64,000 nt of DNA from Ardenticatenales bacterium. GTDB taxonomy: Bacteria; Chloroflexota; Anaerolineae; Promineifilales; Promineifilaceae. Within the stretch, counting starts at the first letter, position 1; the number at the start of each line of letters is the position of its first letter. A program made the translations under genes and the position numbers. The notes beneath the pieces are model-generated. The model made no database searches. It was not told where the DNA came from and saw only the letters and a program-made list of their open reading frames with translations. Of the stretch, positions 29,267-37,627 are shown in pieces. The stretch spans positions 62,001 to 126,000 of the forward strand of contig JACKBM010000006.1 in assembly GCA_020634575.1 (NCBI GenBank), written 5' to 3'.

Positions 29267-29368
29267 AGGCAAAATCGGCAGGCCCCAAAGGTGACAGACG
29301 AAAAGTCAATTTATAGGCCAAATTTGCCGTGGCGCCAACCGGAGTACAACCTGTGCCTGACCTTGAGA

Positions 29369-31048
29369 CTATGGGTCCGGCGGCGTACCGGCATCGGCCG
29401 GGATGGGCGGGCCATCGGTTAACCGGCTAATGGCGGAGCAGGTGACGAAGTGGACATCGCGCCACAGATAACCTCTGTCATTAAAGGTGTCGATATCCTT
29501 GACCCAGCGTTTTTCGGTGCCGTCGAGCAAATAGATGTTGGGGCTCTGGGTGCATTTGAGCAGGATGGGGGCATCGCCCTGTTCAAAGATGAGGTCCTGG
29601 ATCTCAACTGGCAATTTCAGGATGTCGGCTTCTTTCAGGTTGTTGCCAAAGAGCCAGGGGATGGCCAGGAGCAGGAGCAGGCTCCAGGCAGCGTAGGCGA
29701 TGGTGCCGGCGGCGAAGGCATGCTGGATGCGGGCCAGCCAGGTGGTGCTATTGGCGCGTAGTTGACCTTGCAGGAGATAACCGAGCAGGCTCAGATTGAT
29801 CACATTCCAACCGATAAAAGCCAGCCGGTTCGGCGTCAACTGGTCGACGGTGGTGCGGTAGATGATGGCTGTGAGCGCATAAAGGCCGACCAGCAACGTC
29901 AGGCCGGCGACGGCGCTGAGGGCCAGCCGGAGCCAGCGATGCAGGTGAGCCGGCAGATCGGCCAGCCGCACCGGCGTGGCGCCGACCAGCAGACCGGCGA
30001 CGGCGAATAACAGGCCATTGTAGATGATGAGGACATCCCGGTTGTCAAACGGTTCGCGGAAGTTAAACGGGATAAAGGCGAGATAGACGGTCAGGACAAG
30101 CAGGGTGAGGGGCAGCAGGAGGCGCATCAGCAGGGCGACGAGCTTGCTGAGCCCTTCGTCGAATGATTGGTTAGCGACCGGCCGGTCCGGACGATAAATC
30201 ACGGCCACCCCGATCACCGGCAACAAGCCGGCGCCCCCGGCGACGAGCAGCCGCTGCATCCAGGTGGCAAATTCCACCCCCAGGGCGTTAAAAAGCCCAA
30301 AGGTGATGCCGAGGAAAAGGCCGCCGGCGCCCACTGAGAAGCCGCCCACGATGAAGACATCCAGCGACTTCATAATAAAGGCAAAGCGGCTGTGGGCATC
30401 GCGTTCATCAAAGAGGAGCAGTGCGCCCACACCGGACCAGGCAAGCAGCGGGATATGCAACATCATCAGGGTGAGATATTGCTCCTGCAAAGGGCGGGTA
30501 CCGGCTTGCGGATAGACGCCAACGACGTAAAAACCAAGCAAAATCAGGAGGGTGCTGATGATAACCGGCCGGCGCCAGCCACGGCGACCGGCGGCGGTCA
30601 GATAGATCATCACCGTGCTGGCGGAGATGGGCGCGGCGAGTAGCATCAATACGGGCAGCCATTGTTGTGATTGCCGCAGCGTTGGCCCGACCAGGTCCAG
30701 CATAAACCGGTCTTCGTCAGACAACAGCCAGAAGAGGAAGCCATTAAAGAGGGCCAGCGGGATGAGCCAGCCCCAGGCGATGACGGCCTGTTTGACCTGG
30801 GCGGCGCTGTATTCCAGCCGGTGGAACCAGGCGTCGTAGAGCAGATTGCCGGGGGCGGCGACCCGGCTGGCCTTGATCGCCTGCCGGAACGCTTCGGCTT
30901 CACCGGCGGCGGCGGCGCCACGGTAGAGATGTTCAAGCTGGCCGGCGTCGCTGGCCAGCTGGCGGATTTGGTCGAAGTAGGGACCGGCCGGATCCTGGCC
31001 TGGGGGCATTTTTTCTTTCAGGTCGGCGGGGCGCATTTCAGAATCCAT
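29369..31048 (-). CDS. Multi-TM protein with C-terminal exported domain, DUF4153-like
   Basis: The 559-residue protein has an acidic N-terminus with Pro/Gly, then about 12 hydrophobic segments from residue 90 to 480. Phrases such as VYLAFIPFNFREPFDNRDVLIIYNG recall the DUF4153 family, but I am not certain. The last 70 residues are soluble and include LLKCTQSPNIYLLDGTEKRW, then DVHFVTCSAI, with two cysteines that could pair outside the cell. GGAGGTTCACG precedes the ATG. A dyad CCTAATTTAGTTAGG at 31072-31086 just upstream may be an operator. Function unknown. Confidence 0.7.
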   Translation of the reverse strand: MDSEMRPADLKEKMPPGQDPAGPYFDQIRQLASDAGQLEHLYRGAAAAGEAEAFRQAIKASRVAAPGNLLYDAWFHRLEYSAAQVKQAVIAWGWLIPLALFNGFLFWLLSDEDRFMLDLVGPTLRQSQQWLPVLMLLAAPISASTVMIYLTAAGRRGWRRPVIISTLLILLGFYVVGVYPQAGTRPLQEQYLTLMMLHIPLLAWSGVGALLLFDERDAHSRFAFIMKSLDVFIVGGFSVGAGGLFLGITFGLFNALGVEFATWMQRLLVAGGAGLLPVIGVAVIYRPDRPVANQSFDEGLSKLVALLMRLLLPLTLLVLTVYLAFIPFNFREPFDNRDVLIIYNGLLFAVAGLLVGATPVRLADLPAHLHRWLRLALSAVAGLTLLVGLYALTAIIYRTTVDQLTPNRLAFIGWNVINLSLLGYLLQGQLRANSTTWLARIQHAFAAGTIAYAAWSLLLLLAIPWLFGNNLKEADILKLPVEIQDLIFEQGDAPILLKCTQSPNIYLLDGTEKRWVKDIDTFNDRGYLWRDVHFVTCSAISRLTDGPPIPADAGTPPDP

Positions 31049-31071
31049 CGTGAACCTCCATCAGGCTAATG

Positions 31072-31086
31072 CCTAATTTAGTTAGG
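31072..31086. promoter_or_regulatory. Dyad upstream of the 29369-31048 gene
   Basis: CCTAA-TTTAG-TTAGG is a 15-base inverted repeat located 24 bases upstream of the start codon, in an AT-rich patch. It is a candidate operator; the regulator is unknown. Confidence 0.4.
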
Positions 31087-31176
31087 TATCGGGAGGATAG
31101 CCAAATGCGTGATCTTTGTCAACAAGTTGGCGGAACGAGTAGGTCAAACGTAGGCTGGCCAGAACGGCTCTACGCG

Positions 31177-31309
31177 CAGTGGGTCGCACCGCGTTATGAT
31201 CTCGAACATGCCAACAGCTGAACGCGGTGCAACCCACTGGATTTGCGTAAGGCCTATGCGGTGCAACCCACTGGATTCGCGCACTGCCTATGCGGTGCGA
31301 CCCACTGGA
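31177..31309. repeat. 64-bp palindromic element, copy 1, plus two half-units
   Basis: Bases 31177-31240 form a 64-base element with 19-base terminal inverted repeats (starts CAGTGGGTCGCACCGCGTT, ends AACGCGGTGCAACCCACTG plus G) around a 26-base centre beginning ATGATCTCG. Two extra half-units, GCGGTGCAACCCACTGG and GCGGTGCGACCCACTGG, follow at about 31258-31274 and 31293-31309. Copies 2 and 3 are at 32589 and 35223. It lies in the gap between two minus-strand genes. Confidence 0.95.
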
Positions 31310-31323
31310 CGACGAGTGAGCGG

Positions 31324-32202
31324 TTAGCGGTCAATCATGACACCATGAACGCCATCTTCCAGGGAGGTCCAGCCGAACATGGTGCCTTCCGCCCCGATGG
31401 CATTGATGGTTGAGTAAAAGGCCCCGGGCATGTCGATCAGGACGGTTTCGCCCCGATCATACAGCCAGAACTTGCCGTCAAGACTGCCTACGACCTGACC
31501 GCGATTGTTGATGCCGCGGAAGGCGCTTTCGTGGGCCAGGGTGTCCTCTGGCGGATAGTAGTTGATCGTGCCGTCGGGTTCCATGATGAAGGCATACGAA
31601 TAGGTGGCAAAATCAGTCACACTACCGACGATCTGCCCTTTTTCATTGATTTCGTGGATGTCGGTGATACCGGCCGGTAACCCCGGATCGGGCGGGGGCA
31701 CATCGATTGGATAGGTCAGGACGCCATCAGCCCATTTGAAACCCCGGTAGACGGCTGGATAGGCTTCAGTATAGATACCAACGATGACGCCGCTGTTGTT
31801 AATCCCGGAAGCGGATGTTTCGACGGCGCCTGGTACGGCGAGCGATATGAATTCGCCATGCCGGTCGAGCAGGAACCCATAGAATTCAAAATTCTCGTTG
31901 GCGTAGAAGCCCACAATATCACCGCGATCATTGATATCGAAGGCAAAGCTGAATGGCGAATCTTCCACTGGGAGTGTCACAAAATCGCCATTGTCGTAGA
32001 GAAATGCATGACCCCCAGCGGCGTCAAAGTAGCCACCAACGGCCTGCCCATGGCCATTGGCCCCATCGAAATAGGTGGCCCCGGCGCCCGGGAAGTCTAG
32101 CAGCGTCACCTCATACGTCCTGGCCTGACTGCCAGCGACGGCGGGTAACGCGGCAAACAAGGTCGCCAGGATGACGACCAGCACGACAGCTAACCTCTTC
32201 AT
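31324..32202 (-). CDS. Secreted HAF-repeat protein
   Basis: The ATG at 32202 is nine bases after AGGAGGAAT; another ATG at 32208 is too close to that site. The 292-residue product has a signal peptide (LAVVLVVILATLFAALPAVAG) and then about six repeats of the HAF type, with phrases such as GINNSGVIVGIY, INEKGQIVGSV, GINNRGQVVGSL and INDRGDIVGFY. These repeats form a probable beta-propeller on exported proteins of unknown role. The gene is flanked by two copies of the 64-bp element in opposite orientation (31177 and 32589). Confidence 0.88.
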   Translation of the reverse strand: MKRLAVVLVVILATLFAALPAVAGSQARTYEVTLLDFPGAGATYFDGANGHGQAVGGYFDAAGGHAFLYDNGDFVTLPVEDSPFSFAFDINDRGDIVGFYANENFEFYGFLLDRHGEFISLAVPGAVETSASGINNSGVIVGIYTEAYPAVYRGFKWADGVLTYPIDVPPPDPGLPAGITDIHEINEKGQIVGSVTDFATYSYAFIMEPDGTINYYPPEDTLAHESAFRGINNRGQVVGSLDGKFWLYDRGETVLIDMPGAFYSTINAIGAEGTMFGWTSLEDGVHGVMIDR

Positions 32203-32588
32203 TTCCATATTCCTCCTGGCCGGCAGACGTACTGCCGACCTGAAAAACGGTTACAAAAAGCCGAAATGTTGAGAGCCGAGGATCAATAGATGGCAGGGAT
32301 GTGGTAGTACAGTGTCCAATTTATGTTGGTGGGTTCACCGAGACATGTCTGGGGCTATATCAGATATCAGTCGAACTATTTCAGGTTTTAATATCAGATG
32401 AGCGACCAGCTTTTGGCTATGTGTACATTATGTTTATGGACTAAGCCGGGGCTTGTTGGGCACAATTTTTCTGCCCATAGCATAGAGAATGGTGTGAAAT
32501 GGCAATAAGTGATGAAATACACCAAAGACGGCAATCGAATGTCATGTGTAGGGCTGTTAGGCCGCACCGCGAAGGCCGAACGTGAATT
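32203..32588. other. AT-richer intergenic region
   Basis: About 385 bases with visibly lower GC than the surroundings (for example around 32350-32500). It contains near-repeats of ATATCAG (32358, 32364 and 32391). It must carry the promoter of the HAF-repeat gene. I see no gene or RNA. A partial repeat unit (GCCGCACCGCGAAGGCCG) begins at about 32562 and leads into the 64-bp element. Confidence 0.45.
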
Positions 32589-32695
32589 CAGTGGGTCGCA
32601 CCGCGTTCAGCAGTTGGCATGTTCGAGATCATAACGCGGTGCGACCCACTGGGCCGGCGTTATTGGCGGTGCGACCCACTTCCCACTGGATTCGC
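32589..32695. repeat. 64-bp palindromic element, copy 2 (inverted), overlapping a gene end
   Basis: Bases 32589-32652 are the reverse complement of copy 1 apart from a few positions (centre reads CAGCAGTTGGCATG). An extra half-unit GCGGTGCGACCCACT follows at about 32666-32680. The element runs into the 3' end of the hydrolase gene and encodes its last residues (VGRTAL) and stop codon at 32629. Confidence 0.95.
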
Positions 32696-33567
32696 TCACC
32701 CACTTCTGCGTCACGGATCGCCCTGAGCAAGCGGCCGTATTGGCGATTGTAATCTGCCAGGCTCAGCTTCCGTGGGGGTTGATGGTATGGATGCGTAAAA
32801 AGGGTGAGCTGGACCTCTTGAAAGGCTTTCGTCAGAAACGAATAGGCGTGGCTAAATTTCAGAATGGGATCGTTAACCGACATGGCCAGGTAGCAGTGCT
32901 GAGCGTATGGCAAGGGCAAATCAGGGAACTGGACTGTCAGAATTTCTTCCATCTGGCAGGTCAGAACATCCAGGGTTGTTCTGCTGAGAGTGGCCAGCCT
33001 ATGTCTGAGAAGTTCCGGGTACTCTAAATTTCCCAACCTAATAATGATATCTGCTGCCAGACGTCCCCAGAAAGGATGGTGCAGCAGTGCCAAAAAGCGT
33101 TCCTGTACCCAATCTTGACGCAACAGCCGTATTAGCCCATGCATTAACTGTTGCCGCTCCGGCGAGTAGGTCAGGGTCGTGGGTCCGATACAGGGCGCCA
33201 ACAAAACCAGGCTCTTGATCCGTTCGGGAATACGGTGCATCGTCTTCATGGTTAGGATGCCACCAAACGAAAACCCGATCAGCGTTACCTGATCGATTTC
33301 AAGTGCATCCAGCAAAGATTCAATCGTTTGCGCAGTGAGATCACTCGAATAGGCGCCGGCAAATGGTGCCGACCCGCCATGGCCCGGCAATTCAAAAAAG
33401 AAAGTCCGGTAATATTGACCGATGAATTGGGTTAACGGCTGCCAATCCTCCAGGCGGGAAATTGTTGCCGGGAGCAACAAGGCCGGCGTGCCGCTGCCTA
33501 CTTCCATGACATGGAGTCGCGTCAAGGGCAAATCAACTGCAAAAGTTTTGGGTTCCAGCGCTAACAT
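32629..33567 (-). CDS. Alpha/beta-hydrolase
   Basis: The 312-residue protein has the alpha/beta-hydrolase plan: the oxyanion region ALLLPATISRLEDW, FFELPGHGGSAPFAG, and the nucleophile elbow TLIGFSFGGILTMK (G-F-S-F-G, Ser as nucleophile). A late His candidate lies in LFTHPYHQPP. No signal peptide is present. The substrate is unknown. The C-terminal 25 residues (from about GERIQWEVGRTANNAGPVGRT) are encoded by half-units of the 64-bp repeat, so the original C-terminus was probably shorter. GGGAGGTTGCC precedes the ATG. Confidence 0.9.
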   Translation of the reverse strand: MLALEPKTFAVDLPLTRLHVMEVGSGTPALLLPATISRLEDWQPLTQFIGQYYRTFFFELPGHGGSAPFAGAYSSDLTAQTIESLLDALEIDQVTLIGFSFGGILTMKTMHRIPERIKSLVLLAPCIGPTTLTYSPERQQLMHGLIRLLRQDWVQERFLALLHHPFWGRLAADIIIRLGNLEYPELLRHRLATLSRTTLDVLTCQMEEILTVQFPDLPLPYAQHCYLAMSVNDPILKFSHAYSFLTKAFQEVQLTLFTHPYHQPPRKLSLADYNRQYGRLLRAIRDAEVGERIQWEVGRTANNAGPVGRTAL

Positions 33568-33835
33568 GGCAACCTCCCTTGTTGAGTGTGCAGATAAATT
33601 TGCATAGATCCAGCATACTGAGGCCGGTGGCCGCTGCGTATGTGGCCATCCTTAAGATCGCTAAAGCTGCACTTAAGGAATCGGTCAGTCAACCTGAATC
33701 TGTTGTTGCTGGCAGGTTGGCGACGCTATGATAGATTTGGAGGACGCTGCTGCTGCTGGCTGGCGTGGCAGGATGAAGCGTTTCATGGCATGGTCGTTGT
33801 CACAGGACCGCTGATCGACAATGGGAGTTTTTGAG

Positions 33836-34315
33836 ATGGATGGGTCAATCGATAGTTTCTTTGGCGAGTACAGATTTTTGAGCAACTTTTGGCCGGCACC
33901 TATTGAACTGTTTGGAATCACATTCCCTACCGTAGAACATGCCTATGTCTATGCCAAAATTGACGGGAACACCGATCCTGCTTCGCTTCGCCTCAAGTCC
34001 GACATTCGCCATCGTCTGGAGCAGCCTGACGAGGTTAAGCGAGCGGGCATGGAGGCGCTGTTACGGCCTGACTGGAACTATGTCCGCTTGCCCATCATGA
34101 CGATGCTTGTCTCCGCCAAATTCAACCAGCATCCGGATCTGGGCGAGAAGCTCGTTGCGACCGGTCAGGCGCAACTGACGGAGGGGAACCATTGGCACGA
34201 TAATTTTTGGGGAGATTGCTCCTGTGCGAGTTGTGATGGGATCAGCAAACAAAACAATTTGGGCCTTATCTTGATGGCGGTACGGGCCAATCTGGGTAGC
34301 GACAAACAACTATGA
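33836..34315 (+). CDS. NADAR-family protein (YbiA-like N-glycosidase)
   Basis: The 159-residue product (ATG at 33836; another ATG at 33821 is in frame) matches the NADAR/YbiA family. It has FFGEYRFLSNFWPAPIELFG at the N-terminus, then PTVEHAYVYAK with the conserved Glu-His, and HWHDNFWGDCSCASC. Known members hydrolyse N-glycosidic bonds in early riboflavin intermediates or remove ADP-ribose from guanine in nucleic acid. Its TGA overlaps the ATG of a PfkB kinase (ATGA), so the two are translated together. The base composition is less GC-rich than the flanking core genes. Confidence 0.9.
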   Translation: MDGSIDSFFGEYRFLSNFWPAPIELFGITFPTVEHAYVYAKIDGNTDPASLRLKSDIRHRLEQPDEVKRAGMEALLRPDWNYVRLPIMTMLVSAKFNQHPDLGEKLVATGQAQLTEGNHWHDNFWGDCSCASCDGISKQNNLGLILMAVRANLGSDKQL

Positions 34316-35139
34316 AAATTGTCTCAGTTGGCGAGATTACGATCGATCATTATCTCAGGCAGCGACAGCGCTATGTTGGCGGCATATCGCTCAACTTTGC
34401 CGTCAATGCCAAACGAAGTGGGGCTGATACAGTTTCCTTGATCAGCTGTGTTGGCGATGGTGCTGAAGGGCAAAGGGTGCTGGACACATTGCAACGGGAA
34501 GGGGTGGACCATGCCCACGTCTATGTCATGCCAGGCGACACGGCTGTTTATGAGCTTGAGGTGACCGATAGTGCTGAAGGGATAGTGCCCGCAGGTGGTT
34601 ATCGCGCCAACGTTTTGCGGCAGTTGGTCCTGGATCAGCGCAGTGCCGCTTTTATTATGGCGCATGACATTCTGGTTACCATGTACGGCCAATTTATGCC
34701 GGAGGTATTGCTGGACCAGCTCCTGCTGCCCGCCAAACGGATCAAACGCGTCGTCGATTTTGGGGATTGCAAAAATGGACGGCACGACATGTTCAGTGCC
34801 GAACTCTTTGATCAGATCGAACTCGCTTTTATCACCGGCGACGAACAGGCTATCGCGGCGCTACGACCTTTTGTCGAGCGTTCGAGGTGTCAGTTTGTGG
34901 TCACGCTAGGAGCTGCGGGCAGTGTAGCTCTGACGCCTGAGAAGCGTTTTGAGCAGGCGGCGATAGGGGTGGACCGGCCGGTTGACACAAACGGTTGCGG
35001 CGACGCCTTCCAGGCCGCTTTCACGGTGAGCTATTTTCAGGACGGTGATTTGCAAACCGCCCTGAGGCGCGGCGCGCTGCGGGCCGCCGAAGTTATTACG
35101 CACTATGGGTCGTTTTCGCAAGAGGGGTGGGCTTATTAG
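34312..35139 (+). CDS. PfkB-family sugar kinase
   Basis: The 275-residue protein belongs to the PfkB/ribokinase family. It shows the N-terminal GEITIDHYLRQRQRYVGGIS with the di-Gly sugar loop and the catalytic motif PVDTNGCGDAFQAAF (D-T-x-G-x-G-D, Asp as base). It is shorter than ribokinase and closest in look to fructoselysine-6-kinase (FrlD)-type members; the sugar is uncertain. It overlaps the NADAR gene by four bases. The pair may act on a damaged or glycated nucleotide or sugar (inference). Confidence 0.9.
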   Translation: MKIVSVGEITIDHYLRQRQRYVGGISLNFAVNAKRSGADTVSLISCVGDGAEGQRVLDTLQREGVDHAHVYVMPGDTAVYELEVTDSAEGIVPAGGYRANVLRQLVLDQRSAAFIMAHDILVTMYGQFMPEVLLDQLLLPAKRIKRVVDFGDCKNGRHDMFSAELFDQIELAFITGDEQAIAALRPFVERSRCQFVVTLGAAGSVALTPEKRFEQAAIGVDRPVDTNGCGDAFQAAFTVSYFQDGDLQTALRRGALRAAEVITHYGSFSQEGWAY

Positions 35140-35185
35140 GGAAGCGACAGTAGATTGCTGATGTCCAGTGGGGCGCGATGTCCAG

Positions 35186-35286
35186 CGCCGTACAGTGGGT
35201 CGTACCGCGAAGACCGTACGCCCAGTGGGTCGCACCGCGTTATGATCTCGGGCTTGCCTGATGCTGAACGCGGTGCAACCCACTAG
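35186..35286. repeat. 64-bp palindromic element, copy 3, with a leading half-unit
   Basis: Bases 35223-35286 repeat the 64-base element in the same orientation as copy 1 (CAGTGGGTCGCACCGCGTTA to CGCGGTGCAACCCACTAG), with a different centre (GGGCTTGCCTGATGCTG). A half-unit CAGTGGGTCGTACCGCG precedes it at about 35193. It lies between the PfkB gene and the thioesterase gene. Confidence 0.95.
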
Positions 35287-35369
35287 ACTTCGCATTGGAC
35301 AATGTGGGGATTCGTGGCTACTCTGGGTGCGCCAAGAATGAGAAAAGAAACGCTAAAGGTTGAGATTTC

Positions 35370-35852
35370 ATGCAAGCTGTCCAGAAAGATAATTACACTC
35401 ACCGCCAACCCAACTCCAACGATTGTTTCGTTTGTGGCCGCCATAATCCGGTCGGCTTGAAGATGGCTTTTTTCCACGACGGGCAGCGCTCGGTCTATTC
35501 CGAGGTGGCCATTCCAGAGCATTTTCAGGGCTACCCGGGCATCGTCCATGGGGGCGTGGTGGCGGCGATTTTGGATGAGACGGTGGCGCGGGTGTCGATG
35601 ATCGGTGATCCGCATCATTTTATGATGTCGGTGAAGCTGGAGGTGAAGTATCGCCACCCGGTGCCGACCGAGACGCCGTTGCAGGTGGTGGGGGAGATCG
35701 TCAAGCTGCGTGGCCGTCTGGGCCAGGCGGTTGGCAAATTGCTCCTGCCCGACGGTCAGCTCATCGCCGAAGCCGCCCTCACCCTGGCTGACGTGCCGCA
35801 AGAGATTTTGAGCAGCGCAAATTTGGAAGCGTTGGGGTGGTATGTGGGGTAG
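35370..35852 (+). CDS. PaaI-type hot-dog thioesterase
   Basis: The 160-residue protein has the N-terminal phrase NDCFVCGRHNPVGLKMAFF and the hot-dog active-site helix GIVHGGVVAAILDETVAR with the catalytic Asp/Glu pair. A strand KLEVKYRHPVPTETPLQV follows. Both phrases are typical of PaaI/4HBT-type acyl-CoA thioesterases, which are cytoplasmic homotetramers. The acyl substrate is unknown. The length is normal. It stands alone, with an inverted repeat after it. Confidence 0.92.
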   Translation: MQAVQKDNYTHRQPNSNDCFVCGRHNPVGLKMAFFHDGQRSVYSEVAIPEHFQGYPGIVHGGVVAAILDETVARVSMIGDPHHFMMSVKLEVKYRHPVPTETPLQVVGEIVKLRGRLGQAVGKLLLPDGQLIAEAALTLADVPQEILSSANLEALGWYVG

Positions 35853-35856
35853 CGGC

Positions 35857-35992
35857 CAGTATGGCCTGCGGCCTTTCAGCGGTCAGTACGGGCCAGGCCC
35901 TTTCGGTGAGTGCCGCGAATCTGCTGATCGTTGAAAGCAGCGCGTACTGACTGCCGAAAGCGTAGCGTACTGAAAGGCCGCAGGCCGTACTG
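35857..35992. repeat. Inverted repeat GGCCTGCGGCCTTTCAG
   Basis: CAGTATGGCCTGCGGCCTTTCAG (35857-35879) is the complement, with one mismatch, of CTGAAAGGCCGCAGGCCGTACTG (35970-35992). Further GTACTGA and GCCGAAAG pieces repeat between and after the arms. It fills most of the 346-base gap between the thioesterase and the next histidine kinase. It is not related in sequence to the 64-bp element. Confidence 0.85.
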
Positions 35993-36198
35993 ACCGCCGA
36001 AAGAGAGCGCAGCGAACGTGCTGTCACCTTTCACTCTTTCTACATGGAACTGGTGTGCTAATCCGCTTACAATGGGGGGCAGGATGGATTGGCTGGACTG
36101 TTTGGCGGCGGTCGCTGGGAGGGGTAACCCGCGTGTGTATTCCCGGTGGGCAAGCGCTGCGCCCCGGTTGGACGGTATCCCAGCTACCCGCAAGCATC

Positions 36199-37608
36199 AT
36201 GAGCAATGACCTGGACCCGCAACATCTGAGCCGTGGTTTTATCGCGGAACGTCGCGCTGATTCGCTCACCATGTTGCTGCCGATCGTCGTGAGCGCGATG
36301 ACCTTGACCGGCATCATCGTGGCTGCGCTGACGTTTCGAGACGATTGGACGAAGTATTGGAGCCTCTGGTTGGGGGTGGTGGCTTCGCCGGTCTCGGCCG
36401 CTCTGAGCTGGCGTTACCTGGGGCGGGAACGTCAATACCTGGCTGCCCATCTGTTCCTCTACACACATCTGGCCCTGTTCACGCTGATCATGATGCAATT
36501 CTGGGAAGCGGGCGCTTTCCTCTATTTGCCGTTTGCCTACGGCGTGTTCATTGTCATCAGTGGGATGATGCTGAATGTGCGGGCGGGTCTGATTACCTGG
36601 GTCTGGAGCGCCTTGCTGCCGCTGGCCGGCTTGCTGCTGAGTGACCGGTTGAACCTGCCCAACATGGGGCGCTTGCTGCCAGCCACGTTTATCAACTTCC
36701 TTCTGGCTGGCCTCAGCTACCTGGCTGTCTACGATTGGGAGCTGGCCCTCGCTTCCGTCAGTGTTTTGCAACAACGGGCCCAACAGCGGCGGGATGAGCT
36801 GTTCCACGCTCAGCAGGCCCTTAGCGCCAGCAATGCCCGGCTGCAATTCCTGAACACGGAGCTGGATAAGGCGCGTACCCTGGCTGAAGAGGAACGCGAC
36901 ACTCGCACCCGCTTCATGAACAATCTCAGCCACGAGTTGCGCACGCCGCTTAATGCGATCGTCAATTTTGCCAATATCCTGGCCCGCGGTGGGACTGGCC
37001 CGCTTAACAACCGGCAGGTCGATTACCTGGAGCGGGTAGAGCGGAGCGGCTGGCACCTTTTGGGCGTGCTGAATGACCTGTTGGATATGGCCCAGATTGA
37101 GGCTGGTGAGTTCAAGATTCACCTGGAACCCACTGATTTGCATGCCATCTGTGAAGAGGCGATGCAGAACATCCAGGGGCTGATTCTCGACCGGCCGATT
37201 GAACTCCGCCGCGATTATCCGCCAGAGTGGCCCACCATCCAGGCGGATCCCATGCGGCTCAAACAGGCGCTGCTCAACGTGCTGGGCAATGCCGCCAAAT
37301 ATACGGAAATGGGCTTTATCGGGCTGCAGGTGCTTGTCGCCGCTGACGAAGTGCGCCTCATCGTGACGGATAGCGGCATCGGCATTGACCCGGCCGACCA
37401 TGAGCGCATCTTCGAGGAATTCCAGCAGCTGGACCAGACCACGGCCCGCAAGCGGACCGGCACCGGCCTGGGGCTCCCGCTCAGCCGCCATCTCATCCAG
37501 CAGCATGGCGGCAGCATCATCGTCGAAAGCGCCCTGGGCAAAGGCAGTCGCTTTATCCTGGCTCTGCCCATTGCCAACCCGGCCCCGGAACCCCTGCCGG
37601 CGTCGTAG
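36199..37608 (+). CDS. Membrane-bound sensor histidine kinase
   Basis: I place the start at the ATG at 36199 (MSNDLDPQHLSRGF); the frame opens 48 codons earlier in repeat-derived sequence. The product of 469 residues has six membrane helices in the first 200 residues, a coiled-coil linker (LSASNARLQFLNTELDKA), a HisKA domain with NNLSHELRTPLNAI and a HATPase domain ending TGTGLGLPLSRHLIQQHGG. The sensor is the membrane part itself; its signal is unknown. No regulator is adjacent; a single-domain response regulator lies at 38960 beyond one gene. Confidence 0.92.
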   Translation: MSNDLDPQHLSRGFIAERRADSLTMLLPIVVSAMTLTGIIVAALTFRDDWTKYWSLWLGVVASPVSAALSWRYLGRERQYLAAHLFLYTHLALFTLIMMQFWEAGAFLYLPFAYGVFIVISGMMLNVRAGLITWVWSALLPLAGLLLSDRLNLPNMGRLLPATFINFLLAGLSYLAVYDWELALASVSVLQQRAQQRRDELFHAQQALSASNARLQFLNTELDKARTLAEEERDTRTRFMNNLSHELRTPLNAIVNFANILARGGTGPLNNRQVDYLERVERSGWHLLGVLNDLLDMAQIEAGEFKIHLEPTDLHAICEEAMQNIQGLILDRPIELRRDYPPEWPTIQADPMRLKQALLNVLGNAAKYTEMGFIGLQVLVAADEVRLIVTDSGIGIDPADHERIFEEFQQLDQTTARKRTGTGLGLPLSRHLIQQHGGSIIVESALGKGSRFILALPIANPAPEPLPAS

Positions 37609-37627
37609 GGGTGAGTGATTGATTCAC

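Noticed and set aside
33836..34315. NADAR as the antitoxin of a DarT-type toxin-antitoxin pair
   Set aside because: The coupled partner is a PfkB kinase, and no DarT-like ADP-ribosyltransferase frame was seen within the flanking genes.
36184..37506. Minus-strand frame of 440 codons
   Set aside because: Antisense to a histidine kinase with full HisKA and HATPase motifs; the translation is Q/H-rich shadow sequence.
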